Part shown: positions 1 through 9,792 of the stretch, one piece after another
Numbering within the stretch: position 1 is the first letter of the stretch
Layout of the letters: every line of letters starts with the position of its first letter
NCBI GenBank assembly: GCA_030144725.1
Contig: JASKMD010000005.1
Span: 2,535,476 to 2,599,475 of the forward strand
Source: Haematococcus lacustris
Taxonomy: Eukaryota > Chlorophyta > Chlorophyceae > Chlamydomonadales > Haematococcaceae
Length of the DNA stretch: 64,000 bases
Reading direction: 5' to 3'
Notes under the pieces: model-generated
Told to the model about the DNA's origin: nothing
Databases searched by the model: none
The model's input: the letters and a program-made list of their open reading frames with translations, nothing else
Position numbers and translations under genes: made by a program

Positions 1-592
1 AGGGCTGTGGTTCAGGGTGTTCAGGGCTATGGTTCAGGGTGTTTAGGCTGTGGTTCAGGGTGTTCAGGTTTGTGTTCAGGGTGTTCAGGGCTATGGTTCA
101 GGGTGTTCAGGCTGTGGTTCAGGGTGTTCAGGTTTGTGTTCAGGGTGTTCAGTGCTGTGGTTCAGGGTGTTCAGGGCTATGGTTCAGGGTGTTCAGGCTG
201 TGGTTCAGGGTGTTCAGGTTTGTGTTCAGGGTGTTCAGGGCTGTGGTTCAGGGTGTTCAGGGCTATGGTTCAGGGTGTTAAGGGCTGTGGTTCAGGGTGT
301 TCAGGGCTATGGTTCAGGGTGTTCAGGTGGTTCAGGTGGTTCAGGTGGTTCAGGTGGTTCAGGTGGTTCAGGTGGTTCAGGTGGTTCAGGTGGTTCAGGT
401 GGTTCAGGTCTTGGTTCAGGTGGTTCAGGTGGTTCAGGTGGTTCAGGTGGTTCAGGTGGTTCAGGTCTATGTTCAGGTGGTTCAAGTGGTTCAGGTGGTT
501 CAGGGTGTTCAGGTGGTTCAGGGTGTTCAGGTGGTTCAGGGTGTTCAGGTGGTTTGTGTTCAGGTGGTTCAGGGCTGTGGTTCAGTGTGTCT
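1..592. repeat. Minisatellite, left arm of a strand-switching array
   Basis: This is a tandem array of GGTTCAGG-type units. Positions 1 to about 325 use longer units in which GGTTCAGGGTGTTCAGG alternates with CTGTG or CTATG. From about 326 to 475 it is an almost pure 9-bp GGTTCAGGT array. The array ends near 592, where the sequence turns into its own reverse complement. Every reading frame is open because the units are multiples of three bases or lack stops, so the long Gly-Ser-rich and Phe-Arg-Trp-rich frames here are not taken as genes. The left edge is cut by the window. Confidence 0.95.
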
Positions 593-1501
593 GAACCAAG
601 ACCTGAACCACCTGAACCAAGACCTGAACACCCTGAACCAAGACCTGAACCACCTGAACCAAGACCTGAACCACCTGAACATAGACCTGAACCACCTGAA
701 CATAGACCTGAACCACCTGAACCAAGACCTGAACCACCTGAACATAGACCTGAACCACCTGAACATAGACCTGAACCACCTGAACATAGACCTGAACCAC
801 CTGAACCAAGACTTGAACCACCTGAACATAGACCTGAGCCACCTGAACCAAGACCTGAACCACCTGAACCAAGACCTGAACACCCTGAACCAAGACCTGA
901 ACCACCTAAACCAAGACCTGAACACCCTGAACCAAGACCTGAACCACCTGAACCAAGACCTGAACCACCTGAACATAGACCTGAACCACCTGAACATAGA
1001 CCTGAACCACCTGAACATAGACCTGAGCCACCTGAACCAAGACCTGAACACCCTGAACCAAGACCTGAACCACCTGAACCAAGACCTGAACCACCTGAAC
1101 CAAGACCTGAACCACCTGAACATAGACCTGAACCACCTGAACATAGACCTGAACCACCTGAACCAGGACCTGAACAACCTGAACCAGGACCTGAACAACC
1201 TGAACCATTACCTGAACCACCTGAACCAGGACCTGAACCACCTGAACCAAGACCTGAACCACCTGAACCAAGACCTGAACCACCTGAACATAGACCTGAA
1301 CCACCTGAACCAGGACCTGAACAACCTGAACCAAGACCTGAACCACCTGAACATAGACCTGAACCACCTGAACATAGACCTGAACCACCTGAACCAAGAC
1401 CTGAGCAACCTGAACATAGACCTGAACCACCTGAACCAAGACCTGAACCACCTGAACCAAGACCTGAGCAACCTGAACATAGACCTGAACAACCTGAACA
1501 C
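593..1501. repeat. Minisatellite, right (inverted) arm
   Basis: This is a tandem array of about 21-bp units such as CCTGAACCACCTGAACC followed by AAGA or ATAGA. It is the reverse complement of the unit type in the left arm, which contains GGTTCAGGTCTTGGTTCAGG near 397-416. Variant units carry GGACCTGAACAA or TTACC. The array stops at about 1501 at a CAGCCACCC sequence. The two arms together form a 1.5 kb imperfect inverted repeat of satellite DNA. The Pro-Arg-Glu-rich reading frame through it is a by-product of the repeat. Confidence 0.95.
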
Positions 1502-1709
1502 AGCCACCCAGCTCCAGCCTTTGGCTTTTTTTAGCCTGATTTCTTTTGGGTTGGATTGCGTACATTACAAGCTTCTAACCGGCTAAGTTTCAGCCCCAAC
1601 GGCCAAAGTCGGTCCAGGCGCCTGGCTGCTAATTCCTACGAGTGAAGAGGGAGAGTGCATGAGGGGTAATGTTGTAGTAGCAAGTACAAGAATCATGCCA
1701 TGTTATCAG

Positions 1710-2315
1710 GTCAGCAGGACCCTGTAAAACTGCCATCAGAACCCTGCACAGGGTCGCCAGGACCCTGCACAGGGTCACCAGGACCCTGCGCAGGGTCACC
1801 AGGACCCTGCGCAGGGTCACCAGGACCCTGCAAATGGTCAGCAGGACCCTGTAAAAACTGCCATCAAAACCCTGCACAGGGTCGCCAGGACCCTGCGCCG
1901 GGTCACTAGGACCCTGCGCAGGGTCACCAGAACCCTGCAAATGGTCAGCAGGCCCCTGTAAAAACTGCCATCAAAACCCTGCACAGGGTCGCTAGGACCC
2001 TGCGCCGGGTCACCAGGACCCTGCGCAGGGTCACCAGGACCCTGCAAATGGTCAGCAGGACCCTGTAAAAACTGCCATCAAAACCCTGCACAGGGTCGCC
2101 AGGACCCTGCGCCGGGTCACCAGGACCCTGCGCAGGGTCACCAGGACCCTGCAAATGGTCAGCAGGACCCTGTAAAAACTGCCATCAAAACCCTGCACAG
2201 GGTCGCTAGGACCCTGCGCAGGGTCGCTAGGACCCTGCAAATGGTCGTCAGGACCCTGCAAATGGCCGATGCGCTAGGACCCTGCGCAGGGTCGGCAGGA
2301 CCCTGCGCAGGGTTT
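1710..2315. repeat. Minisatellite with 107-bp higher-order unit
   Basis: The basic unit is about 21 bp, of the type AGGACCCTGCGCAGGGTCACC. It contains the dyad CCCTGCGCAGGG. Five basic units plus a spacer containing ACTGCCATCAAAACC form a 107-bp higher-order unit whose spacer recurs at 1861, 1968, 2075 and 2182. The array degenerates after 2240. The repeated minus-strand frames of 69 codons that follow the 107-bp period are repeat artefacts. Confidence 0.93.
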
Positions 2316-2460
2316 TTTCGGATTTCAAATGGTTATAACATCGCACGAACTTTGAGTTTTTCAATGACAACAACGGCGTTGAGTCGGCCTTTCCTGGGGC
2401 TATCTGCGGTATGCCTCCCGGGAGAAATGGTCCTGGTGACTTCCGGCCTTAATCGGCGCG

Positions 2461-2548
2461 AGTGTAATGATCTCGCAGCCTGTGTTTGATTACAACTCAT
2501 GCTTTATTTTGGTGTTGCATGAGGGCTGTAGGGATTAAAACTTGTTCA
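2461..2548 (+). repeat. Dispersed repeat, inverted partner of 18408-18487
   Basis: About 75-80 bases here, from GATCTCGCAGCCTGTG to GGGATTAAAACTTGTT, occur almost exactly as the reverse complement at 18408-18487. This copy lies about 290 bases beyond the 3' end of the first Fanzor-like C-terminal fragment. The other lies about 180 bases beyond the stop of the second Fanzor-like locus, but in the opposite orientation relative to it. It may be a transposon end or an RNA-coding piece. Its nature is unproven. Confidence 0.75.
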
Positions 2549-2599
2549 TTTGTCGGTGTTGGTGTATCCGATGTTGGAGATGCAGTGTTTTTGAGGTTG

Positions 2600-3290
2600 G
2601 GTGTCGAATGACTCAATGATGGTGTGGTGCACTGGGCATACTTGCTGTGCAGCTTTGAAGCGTTGTGCTGCTGCTGCTGGTGGAGTTCGGCTAAGCAGCA
2701 CCTCTCTCATGAACTCAGTGGGCAACAAATGCAATGCAGAGGCAGAGCAGGAATTCTTCACTAGTGCTCCGCATACGACACTGGGCCATAGGCTGCTGTT
2801 GCTGCTGGGCATGAGCAGGCGATCTCGTAGCCGCCGATGGCCCAGGTCTGGGTACTCCTTGCCCTTGGCGGGCAGATCAGGCCACCAGCACAGCTGCAGC
2901 GGACACCACTTGTTATCCACAGTGTGCTGCATGTTCAATGCTGCACTGCAGTCACGGTGTACCCACCGGCCTGGCGGTGCTGTGGGGTTAGGGTTAGGTT
3001 CTTTTCTTGGCAGCTTTGTCCCTGGCCTGGGCTATGCTCCTGGTTAGCTGGGTGAGCTTGGCTGCATGCTCAGCCTTAGTGTGCTTGGCTGGCGTGGGTG
3101 TTGTGGGTCCAAGCTCGGAGGCTGCCAGCTGTGTGGCTACCTGGCAAGTCACACTACTGACTGCATGCTGGACGGGAGCTGTCAATGATCCACCTGCCCT
3201 GTTAGGGGCTCCCAACCTGCGGGCCAGTGGGCTGCTCATGGTTCAGCTGCTCCTCAAACTGCAGCTGGTCATTCACTGCTGAGCTGACAC
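2600..3290 (-). pseudogene. Fanzor-like (TnpB-type) nuclease, C-terminal fragment
   Basis: The minus strand encodes a fragment that resembles the end of eukaryotic TnpB-like (Fanzor) RNA-guided nucleases. At 2930-2959 it reads HRDCSAALNM. This matches the RuvC-III signature in which the Asp of RDxxAAxN is catalytic. It is followed by a segment with the motif PAKGKEYPDLGHRRLRDRL (about 2830-2890), which I recall, without verification, from many chlamydomonad proteins of this kind. Upstream at 2994-3239 is a basic linker rich in Lys, Ala and Thr, but it is in a different frame and ends at a stop before the RuvC-III motif, so the coding sequence is broken. Similar motifs occur at 18666-20537. 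The family call is by motif only. Confidence 0.6.
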
Positions 3291-3626
3291 AATTGGTATG
3301 ATCAGAGTTAGGGTTAGGGTTAGAGGCTAACCTCCCAAGTCATCTACCTGCACGTCATTGCCCCCACCCTACCCCTGGGCCAGCACTACCTTGAAGCATG
3401 CCCGCAGCGCCGCATCCGCACCCCGGCCATCCCGCACCCCACCAGCCACCTCCTCCTCCCGCTGCAGACATGCACACAGCCACGACCACAAGGTTGGACA
3501 TGGCACAACAATCAACGTGGGTCAGCGTTCAGCATGTCATGTTGTCCGCCGCCCATCCACCCCAACACTGCATGACCCCGTTGGCAAGCAGCCATCTACC
3601 ACCATGAAGAATTTCTGACTGCCGCT

Positions 3627-3715
3627 CCAACACCAGAACGACAGGCATGCCACCGTCCTAGCACCCATACCTTCTTACTCCAGCTGCCAGCACTCCAGCC
3701 TGCCACCTGCGCACA
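3627..3715 (+). repeat. Dispersed repeat shared with 20617-20705
   Basis: About 90 bases starting CCGCTCCAACACCAGAACG and ending AGCACTCCAGCCTGCCA are nearly identical at 20617-20700, in the same orientation. In the second locus the repeat lies just upstream of the predicted Fanzor-like start. Here it separates the C-terminal fragment (2600-3290) from the middle fragments (3900-5010). That arrangement suggests it marks the 5' border of one mobile unit and that the fragments to its right belong to another copy. Confidence 0.8.
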
Positions 3716-3899
3716 ACTTACATTGACCCTGGTACTTAACTAATTTGACCTTCAATTTCATGAGCTCTGTACAGCGCATTGTACCCCTACTAATGGGTAG
3801 GAGCTGCGTTATCTGTAATCCGAACTGTGTGTCTGAGACAAACAGCTACTCTGGGCCATGAAACACATGCTCTGGGCCTTGGGTGCTCGGTCTCATAGC

Positions 3900-5010
3900 T
3901 TCTTGTAGCCCAATGCTGGGTACTCCTTGCCCTTGGCAGGAGCCCCGCCTCACATGGCTGGGGGCTGCACATAGCCGAGCTAACCCTGCTGGTGCGGAAC
4001 TCATCCCCAGTCACCACCTTGCCTGGCACCCTGTTGGCCTGCCGCTGTTGGCCCTCTCCACCACCTTGCGGCAGGCCTACAGCACGACCTTGGTGCCCAC
4101 CCACCCCGGGTGCTAATGCCTGCGTTGTCAAAGAACACCACCAACTGCTTGCGGGTCCCCCACCGCTTCTGGGACTCAATGGCTGCCTCCTCCTCCAGCT
4201 GCATGGCACACAAAGTACACAAGCGCATGACATCCAGGGAAGGAATGGGAACATGGCACCTAGCAGGTCACACGGCGGAGCAGTCATCATCATCTGGCCC
4301 TGCCCCTCCCCTCCTACCCTTAGCACTCACACCTTCTTGAAGTAGCGCTCCAGGACCTTCTCCTGTGCGCCGTACAGCCTCATCTTCTGCTCTGCCCACT
4401 TGGGATGCAGGTACTCGAGTATCCCCCCACACTGCATCCCAGGTGGCCAGGGTGACGGCCACATGCCGCTGGATGGCCACCAGGGAGTGTCTGCTGGGGT
4501 GGCTGCTGCCAGATGCTGCAGCTCGAGCTTGACGTTGTCAATCCACCGCTGAGTGTTGCGGCGAGCCTGAATCAGGCCGCTGTCATGCTGCACCTGGCTC
4601 CTGGTCAGCTTGGTCCTGTAGAAGTTTTGCAGGCAGCCATCCTCATCCCACCCCCCTGAAGCTGCGCCCTGAGCTCTGTACGGCCTGACTCACAGCCATG
4701 CCCACTGAACGTCCAGGTACAGCTCCCACACTGCAATCCAGGTGGCGAGCGTGATGTCCTACAAGCTGGCCGCCAAGGAGGTGCTAGCTGTGCTGCCTGG
4801 TGCAGGAGGTGGGGCTAGATGTCCAGCGCTGGGTACTGCGGGGGCTAATGTTGAGTCCACTGCTCTGACGCAACTGGCCATGGGTCGGTTTCCACCTGGC
4901 CAGCTTATCTGGCACTAGCGAGCCTGAGCCATCCCTCACCCTTGAGCTTGCTATGACCGCCTGGGTGGCGCTGGGGTCAATCCCACACTCAATCTGCAGC
5001 CGCACGCGTC
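3900..5010 (-). pseudogene. Fanzor-like nuclease, middle fragments (partly duplicated)
   Basis: Reading the minus strand from right to left there are pieces of one protein family in changing frames. Positions 4327-4593 encode a helical stretch with WIDNVKLELQHLAAATP and YLHPKWAEQKMRLYGAQ. Positions 4105-4153 encode KQLVVFFDNAGISTRGGW. Positions 3970-4012 encode GDEFRTSRVSSAM, taken as the RuvC-II region with its acidic residue. A shorter, frame-shifted version of the first piece recurs at about 4680-5000, including a second TLATW...AVW, so this block was duplicated. Stops and frame changes rule out a single intact product. The link to Fanzor rests on the combination with the RDCSAALN motif nearby and with the parallel locus at 18666-20537. 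Confidence 0.55.
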
Positions 5011-5509
5011 TAAGCTAAACCATTGGCAACTGCGCTGGGTCAGGCGACCCCAACTAACAAAAAATGGCAGGAAATGATAGGAAACCGACCCCTGGTAATC
5101 AAAACGACGCCGCGTCTCAGCCACGTGGTTTCTATTTGTGATTCGCACATCCCTGGATAGATGACTCTGTCAGCTATGCGGTGCAGCTTGTAACTTTAAA
5201 TACTGTGCAGCGTGCTGAGTGCTATGGCGGCTCAAATCTTGACATTCAAATGCATGCCAGTTTTGCTCATGCGGGCCTCGCCGCGACCGACCGCCGCGAC
5301 CGACGTGGCCCAGTAGCCTCTGCAAACAGTCAGGGACAGTCGCCGCAGTCAAAACAATGCACATGGCACGCAAAACCGATGTAACGACGCCCCTCCACCC
5401 ATGCTCGGAAGTATACAACGTTGCTGCATTGCTTGACCGCTTCGTGAGTAGTACCTACTACCTGGCCACTCTGTAAGGCCACTCAAGGTGTGTAGGCCAT
5501 TGCTACGTT
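5011..5509. other. Intergenic, no feature recognised
   Basis: I see no supported gene, RNA or repeat here. Short open frames exist on both strands but have no recognisable domain and no convincing splice structure. Confidence 0.5.
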
Positions 5510-5864
5510 ACCTTGCTCGACTTGTTGGGTCCGGTCCCTCCCGCCCGCCCTCCGCTTGCGTGTCCAGCTTGTGTCCAGCTCCGCCCTGACCCCCTGCTGC
5601 TCAGCTGGAGGGGTGGGCAGCCCAGGGGCAGCACCAACACCAGCTGCCTGCTGCTGCCAGGGGGGTGCAGCAGGAGGGGGGGCCAGGTCAGGGGCGGCAC
5701 CAGCACCAGCCGCCTGCTGCTGCCAGGGGGGTGCAGCAGGAGGGGGTAGCAGGTCAGTGAGCTGGGAGGGGCTGGGAGGGGCTGGGAGGGGGTGGGAAGG
5801 GTTGGCGGGGCAGTGAGGGGCTTAGGGGGGGGTGGGAGGGGCTGGGAGGAGGTGGGAGGGGGGG
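5510..5864. repeat. GC-rich repeats grading into a G-rich satellite (left part)
   Basis: A roughly 65-bp unit containing CACCAGCTGCCTGCTGCTGCC and GGGGTGCAGCAGGAGGGGG is repeated near 5633 and 5697. From 5755 it becomes a G-rich array of GGGAGGGGCT and GGGAGGGGGT units. The same array resumes at 8875, so it was one satellite before the LTR element inserted. The runs of G could form quadruplexes (inference). Confidence 0.85.
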
Positions 5865-6267
5865 TGTTACAGTGCTGCTGCGCGGTCAGGATGCATGGCT
5901 GGCTGCGAACTAAACTCCGGCTGCAGCCGCCAGAGACATGTTGCCGCTGTGGCTGACTACGTACTCGTAGACAGCTTCCGACTAGCGTGGCAGTGCTTTG
6001 TACTTACATCGTCAAGAAGATGGCATCAGTAAAAACAGTTCTCATCGCATTCCTACGTCACTGAACCAGTCATCCGATCCAGAGTCCCCAGAAGTCCTTG
6101 AATCCCCGACACTTAGCAGCGCTCAGGCTGAAGTAAGCCAAGAACAACTAACAACCGTCATGACAAAGTATGACATGACAAATCCAGAATCTCGCATGCA
6201 GGGCTGGAAAGATCTGCATGCGCATTTCGAAACACATGCATTCTAGGTTCAAAGTAGGACTGTAACA
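5865..6267 (-). repeat. 3' LTR of the non-autonomous retrotransposon
   Basis: This 403-bp LTR has terminal TGTTACAG and CTGTAACA. On the minus strand it follows the polypurine tract GGAGTGGGGGAGAG at 6268-6281, which makes it the 3' LTR. Confidence 0.9.
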
Positions 6268-6739
6268 CTCTCCCCCACTCCAAAAAGCTACGTCCCGGAG
6301 CTTGCATCGTCTTGGTGAGACAGTCATTCGAACACAAAGCAGGCAGGCAGTTGAAAGCAGGCAGGCAGGTAAAAGCAAACATGCACATGCTACATGCAAT
6401 CAAGCAGTCATGCACCACGCTACATGCACACAAGGTGCAAGAGAGCACGAGCTAAGTGTCTCGATGTTGTCTTGTTCTCCACTCTAGAGCTGGCGTCAGC
6501 TGGCGGTGGTGACATGTCCAGACGTGAAATCAGCAGCCGAATGATGTGATGCATAAGAAAGCAAGGTGGTAGTAGGAGGAGTTGATAGATGTTGTGATTG
6601 ATAGAGGTGGTGGTAAACGTGAACAGTTGGGTGAACCGAACTGTTGTGCACATGGAAGACACCATTGTGCGACACATGTGGTATTCTCGACGTGAACCGG
6701 CCTTCTTGCCAGCCAGTGCAGCCGCTCGGTGGCGCTGGT

Positions 6740-7300
6740 ACCGTACATCTGCGTGTGGAGAGTTACTCCTTCGTGTTTGTGTGTGTTCGGGTTTTCTTTC
6801 CCCTGCGTTGTGTTGTATTTGTTCGGGTTCTCATTGCCCAGGACGTTAGACGCGCCCCTTGCTGTGTGTGTGTTCGGGTTTTCTTTCCCCTGCGTTGTGT
6901 TGTATTTGTTCGGGATCTCATTGCCCAGGACGTTTGACGCGCCCTCTGCGTGTGTGTGTTCGGGTTTTCTTTCCCCTGCGTTGTATTGTATTTGTTCGGG
7001 ATCTCATTGCCCAGGACGTTAGACGCGCCCCTTGCTGTGTGTGTGTTCGGGTTTTCTTTCCCCTGCGTTGTGTTGTATTTGTTCGGGATCTCATTGCCCA
7101 GGACGTTTGACGCGCCCTCTGCGTGTGTGTGTTCGGGTTTTCTTTCCCCTGCGTTGTGTTGTATTTGTTCGGGATCTCATTGCCCAGGACGTTAGACGCG
7201 CCCCTTGCTGTGTGTGTGTTCGGGTTTTCTTTCCCCTGCGTTGTGTTGTATTTGTTCGGGATCTCATTGCCCGGGACGTTTGACGCGCCCTCTGCGTGTG
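6740..7300. repeat. 87-bp tandem repeat with 173-bp dimer period
   Basis: Six to seven copies of an approximately 87-bp unit contain TGTTCGGGTTTTCTTTCCCC and GGGATCTCATTGCCCAGGAC. Neighbouring units alternate between two versions, one with GTTAGACGCGCCCCTTGC and one with GTTTGACGCGCCCTCTGCG. The true period is therefore 173 bp. The array lies inside the LTR element, where the coding region would be in an autonomous relative. Confidence 0.93.
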
Positions 7301-8454
7301 CTTTGCGTTGGCGGTCGTCGCGCCCTCCTCTGTGTGTGTGATTGCTTGTTCTTATCTTCTCGTTATCTCGTTGTGCAACTGCGGATTGTGCTGTGGTTGT
7401 TGGCAGAGGCTGAAGCCTGTGCACCCAATGTGTGTGGCCGTCCAGGCAGGTGCGTCTGCCTTGTCATGTGTCATTGTGTGCTTCCCTAGGTGTTGTATAG
7501 AGTGGTTGTGAGAGTGTGCACTAGCTGTGCCGCTAGCGGCTTGAGAGCTGTGGTTGGCTGCTGAGCGAGTCTAGCTCTGCTTGTCATGCCAATGATGTGC
7601 TGACCTGCTGCTGCAGGTTGTCCTTGGTGTGGATTGTGGGTAGCCGGAGTATGTGTCTTGTGTATGCGCACAGCTCAGCGGCTGGTGTCAGTTGGCATCT
7701 GTGGGTCAGGTGGTGTCAGCGTCATGTGAGCATAGGGACGTGCTCACAGCTCAACAGCTGGCTGTGGTATGTGCTCTCATGTCACACTAGTCAACAGGTT
7801 GTGGTACAGCGTGTCACTATGTTGTGCATGCTGATGGTTGAGGTGGAGGGTGTCTTGCAGCCAGTGGTTGTGCTCTGTGCTTGTGTTGTGTTGTGTAACA
7901 GCCGTGTGGTTGCGTCATTTGAGGTTCTGTTGTTGTGAGAAGGATTGGTGCCATGATGGTGGGTTAGGGAGAGGAGATGGCATGATGGAAGGCTGAGATA
8001 CAGCCAATAAAACATGGCTGGCTTTACAATGTCAACGTATCGTGAGGGTGGTGGTGGGGTTGATGGTGGTGTGCGTCGCTGTGAGCTGCATGTCAACTCG
8101 GCTGCGAAGTGAAGCAAAGCTGTCGGGCTGGTCCCGCGAGGTACGGGGTCCAGAGTTCACTGCAAAGAGCAGGTAGCACTGCTTGCGCAGGTAGTCACCG
8201 CTAACGCAGGTAAACACCGCTCGCGTGTAGTCACTGCTTTCGCAGGTGGGCACCGCTTTCGCGGGTAGGCATTCGAAACACTGCAGGTACAAACACTGCA
8301 GGTCAGCGGTTAGAGCAGCTGGGCAAGCTTACGTTGCGATGGTGTTAATGGGTCAGCTTGAGCCTTCGGCGTTCTTGCACCGGAGGTACTGCCCAAAAGT
8401 ACCTCGACAGCTCGATTACTGCGTTGCGTGAGGCAAGAGCACAGGCCGATGATC
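7301..8454. other. Interior of the LTR element, non-coding
   Basis: The sequence is rich in TGTG and GTTG words, with a short ladder of CGCAGGTA-like repeats near 8185-8290. I found no retrotransposon protein motif on either strand. Confidence 0.6.
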
Positions 8455-8469
8455 GATGCGAGGAAACCA
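8455..8469 (-). other. Primer binding site of the LTR element
   Basis: On the minus strand, two bases after the LTR end, the sequence reads TGGTTTCCTCGCATCG. It begins with the TGG expected from the complement of a tRNA 3' CCA end. A very similar sequence, TGGTTTCCGCAATCGATG, follows the 5' LTR of the gypsy element at 50761-50997. Confidence 0.65.
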
Positions 8470-8471
8470 AA

Positions 8472-8874
8472 TGTTACAGTGCTGCTGCGCGGTCAGGATG
8501 CATGGCTGGCTGCGAACTAAACTCCGGCTGCAGCCGCCAGAGACATGTTGCCGCTGTGGCTGACTACGTACTCGTAGACAGCTTCCGACTAGCGTGGCAG
8601 TGCTTTGTACTTACATCGTCAAGAAGATGGCATCAGTAAAAACAGTTCTCATCGCATTCCTACGTCACTGAACCAGTCATCCGATCCAGAGTCCCCAGAA
8701 GTCCTTGAATCCCCGACACTTAGCAGCGCTCAGGCTGAAGTAAGCCAAGAACAACTAACAACCGTCATGACAAAGTATGACATGACAAATCCAGAATCTC
8801 GCATGCAGGGCTGGAAAGATCTGCATGCGCATTTCGAAACACATGCATTCTAGGTTCAAAGCAGGACTGTAACA
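8472..8874 (-). repeat. 5' LTR of the non-autonomous retrotransposon
   Basis: This second 403-bp LTR is almost identical to 5865-6267. It borders the primer binding site and is therefore the 5' LTR on the minus strand. The near identity indicates a recent insertion or gene conversion. Confidence 0.9.
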
Positions 8875-9070
8875 GGGGGGGTGGGGGGTGGGGAGGCTGG
8901 GAGGAGGTGGGAGGGGGTGGGTGGGGGGTGGGAGGGGCTGGGAAGGGGTGGGAAGGGGTGGGAGGGGGTGGGGGGGCAGTGAGGGGGCTGGGAGGGGGTG
9001 GGAGGGGCTGGCAGGCTTCTGCGGGGGCTGGGAGGTGGTGGGGCTGCAAGGGGGTGCGAGGGGGCAGGGT
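8875..9070. repeat. G-rich satellite (right part)
   Basis: This continues the GGGAGGGGCT/GGTGGGAGGG array seen before 5865 and is interrupted by the LTR element. It fades out into unique sequence near 9070. Confidence 0.85.
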
Positions 9071-9792
9071 CCAGGCGGTCGGAGTAGGCTAGTCAACTCT
9101 GCAAGGCAGAGTCGGGTCACGCCAAAGTCAATTACGGCGGGCCTGATTGATGGATTGCCGTGCTTTCTTTTCCAGCAGCTGTGTCGTTGAGTAATGAACA
9201 AAGTAATAACGAGACATTCTAATAACTCAGAGTGGTCAGCTCACAACATGCCGATTTGTTCAAGGGGGTCCCTTTTTCTGTGTAGCTAGAGAGACCTCTA
9301 TCCAATCATAATTATATCCAATCCAATCCAATTCAATCATAATTATATCCAATCACTAGTACAGCGGGCCCGTCCGACAGCGGACGGGGCACACGGACCA
9401 AGCTGCAGCCTCCGGCCACAGCGCTCTTGCACCAGTCCTTGCACCAGCTCATGCACCAGGCCACAGTGCTGAGTGCTGAGTCTAAGTGCTGGATGTGAGT
9501 TTGAGTGCTGAGTCTAAGAAAGTGATTCCGAGTTCTCACCCGAGTAAATGAGTCCGACTGTGACAGCAATGGGTGTGTCTGTTCTACCAACCCCTCATCG
9601 GTGTCAGGGCAAGCAGGCTATGCAGGAAACACCTCACTGTACACAACATTATCTGTAGAGTTGGCCTGAAGCGTATGCGGCGACTTAAATGACGGTATAT
9701 ACGTTTGTATAGAATGTATGCGTAGGTCCGTAGGGCGAACCGTAGGTGCAAGGTCATCTTTTTGCGAAAGTGAGAACGCAGTTTGGTGCACA
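9071..9792. other. Intergenic; short AT-rich direct repeats
   Basis: No gene is supported. At 9285-9307 the sequence GCTAGAGAGACCTCTATCCA (with ATC) matches 16024-16046. It is followed by a small tandem of ATCCAATCATAATTAT words (9303-9356). The matching pair flanks the large minisatellite on both sides, about 6.7 kb apart. Confidence 0.6.

Larger units (their letters stand above)
5865..8874 (-). mobile_element. Non-autonomous LTR retrotransposon (TRIM/LARD-like)
   Basis: Two 403-bp direct repeats start with TGTTACAGT and end with ACTGTAACA, at 5865-6267 and 8472-8874. They differ at only one base that I noticed (T at 6255, C in the other copy). Next to the left LTR is CTCTCCCCCACTCC, which on the minus strand is a polypurine tract. 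Next to the right LTR the minus strand reads TGGTTTCCTCGCATCG, a primer-binding-site-like sequence, so the element runs on the minus strand. Both flanks are runs of G in the same satellite, consistent with a 5-bp GGGGG target duplication. The 2.2 kb interior encodes no recognisable gag, protease, reverse transcriptase or integrase, so it must depend on proteins from another element. Confidence 0.9.

Noticed and set aside
50..1534. Long open frame of 494 codons with Gly-Ser then Pro-Arg-Glu repeats
   Set aside because: Nearly every frame on both strands is open over the same minisatellite, because the repeat units lack stops. There are no splice signals, domain or start context.
2985..3325. 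GGGTTAGGGTTAG words as interstitial telomere sequence
   Set aside because: Only two or three units at each place. The green-algal telomere repeat is usually TTTTAGGG or TTTAGGG, and there is no other sign of a chromosome end.
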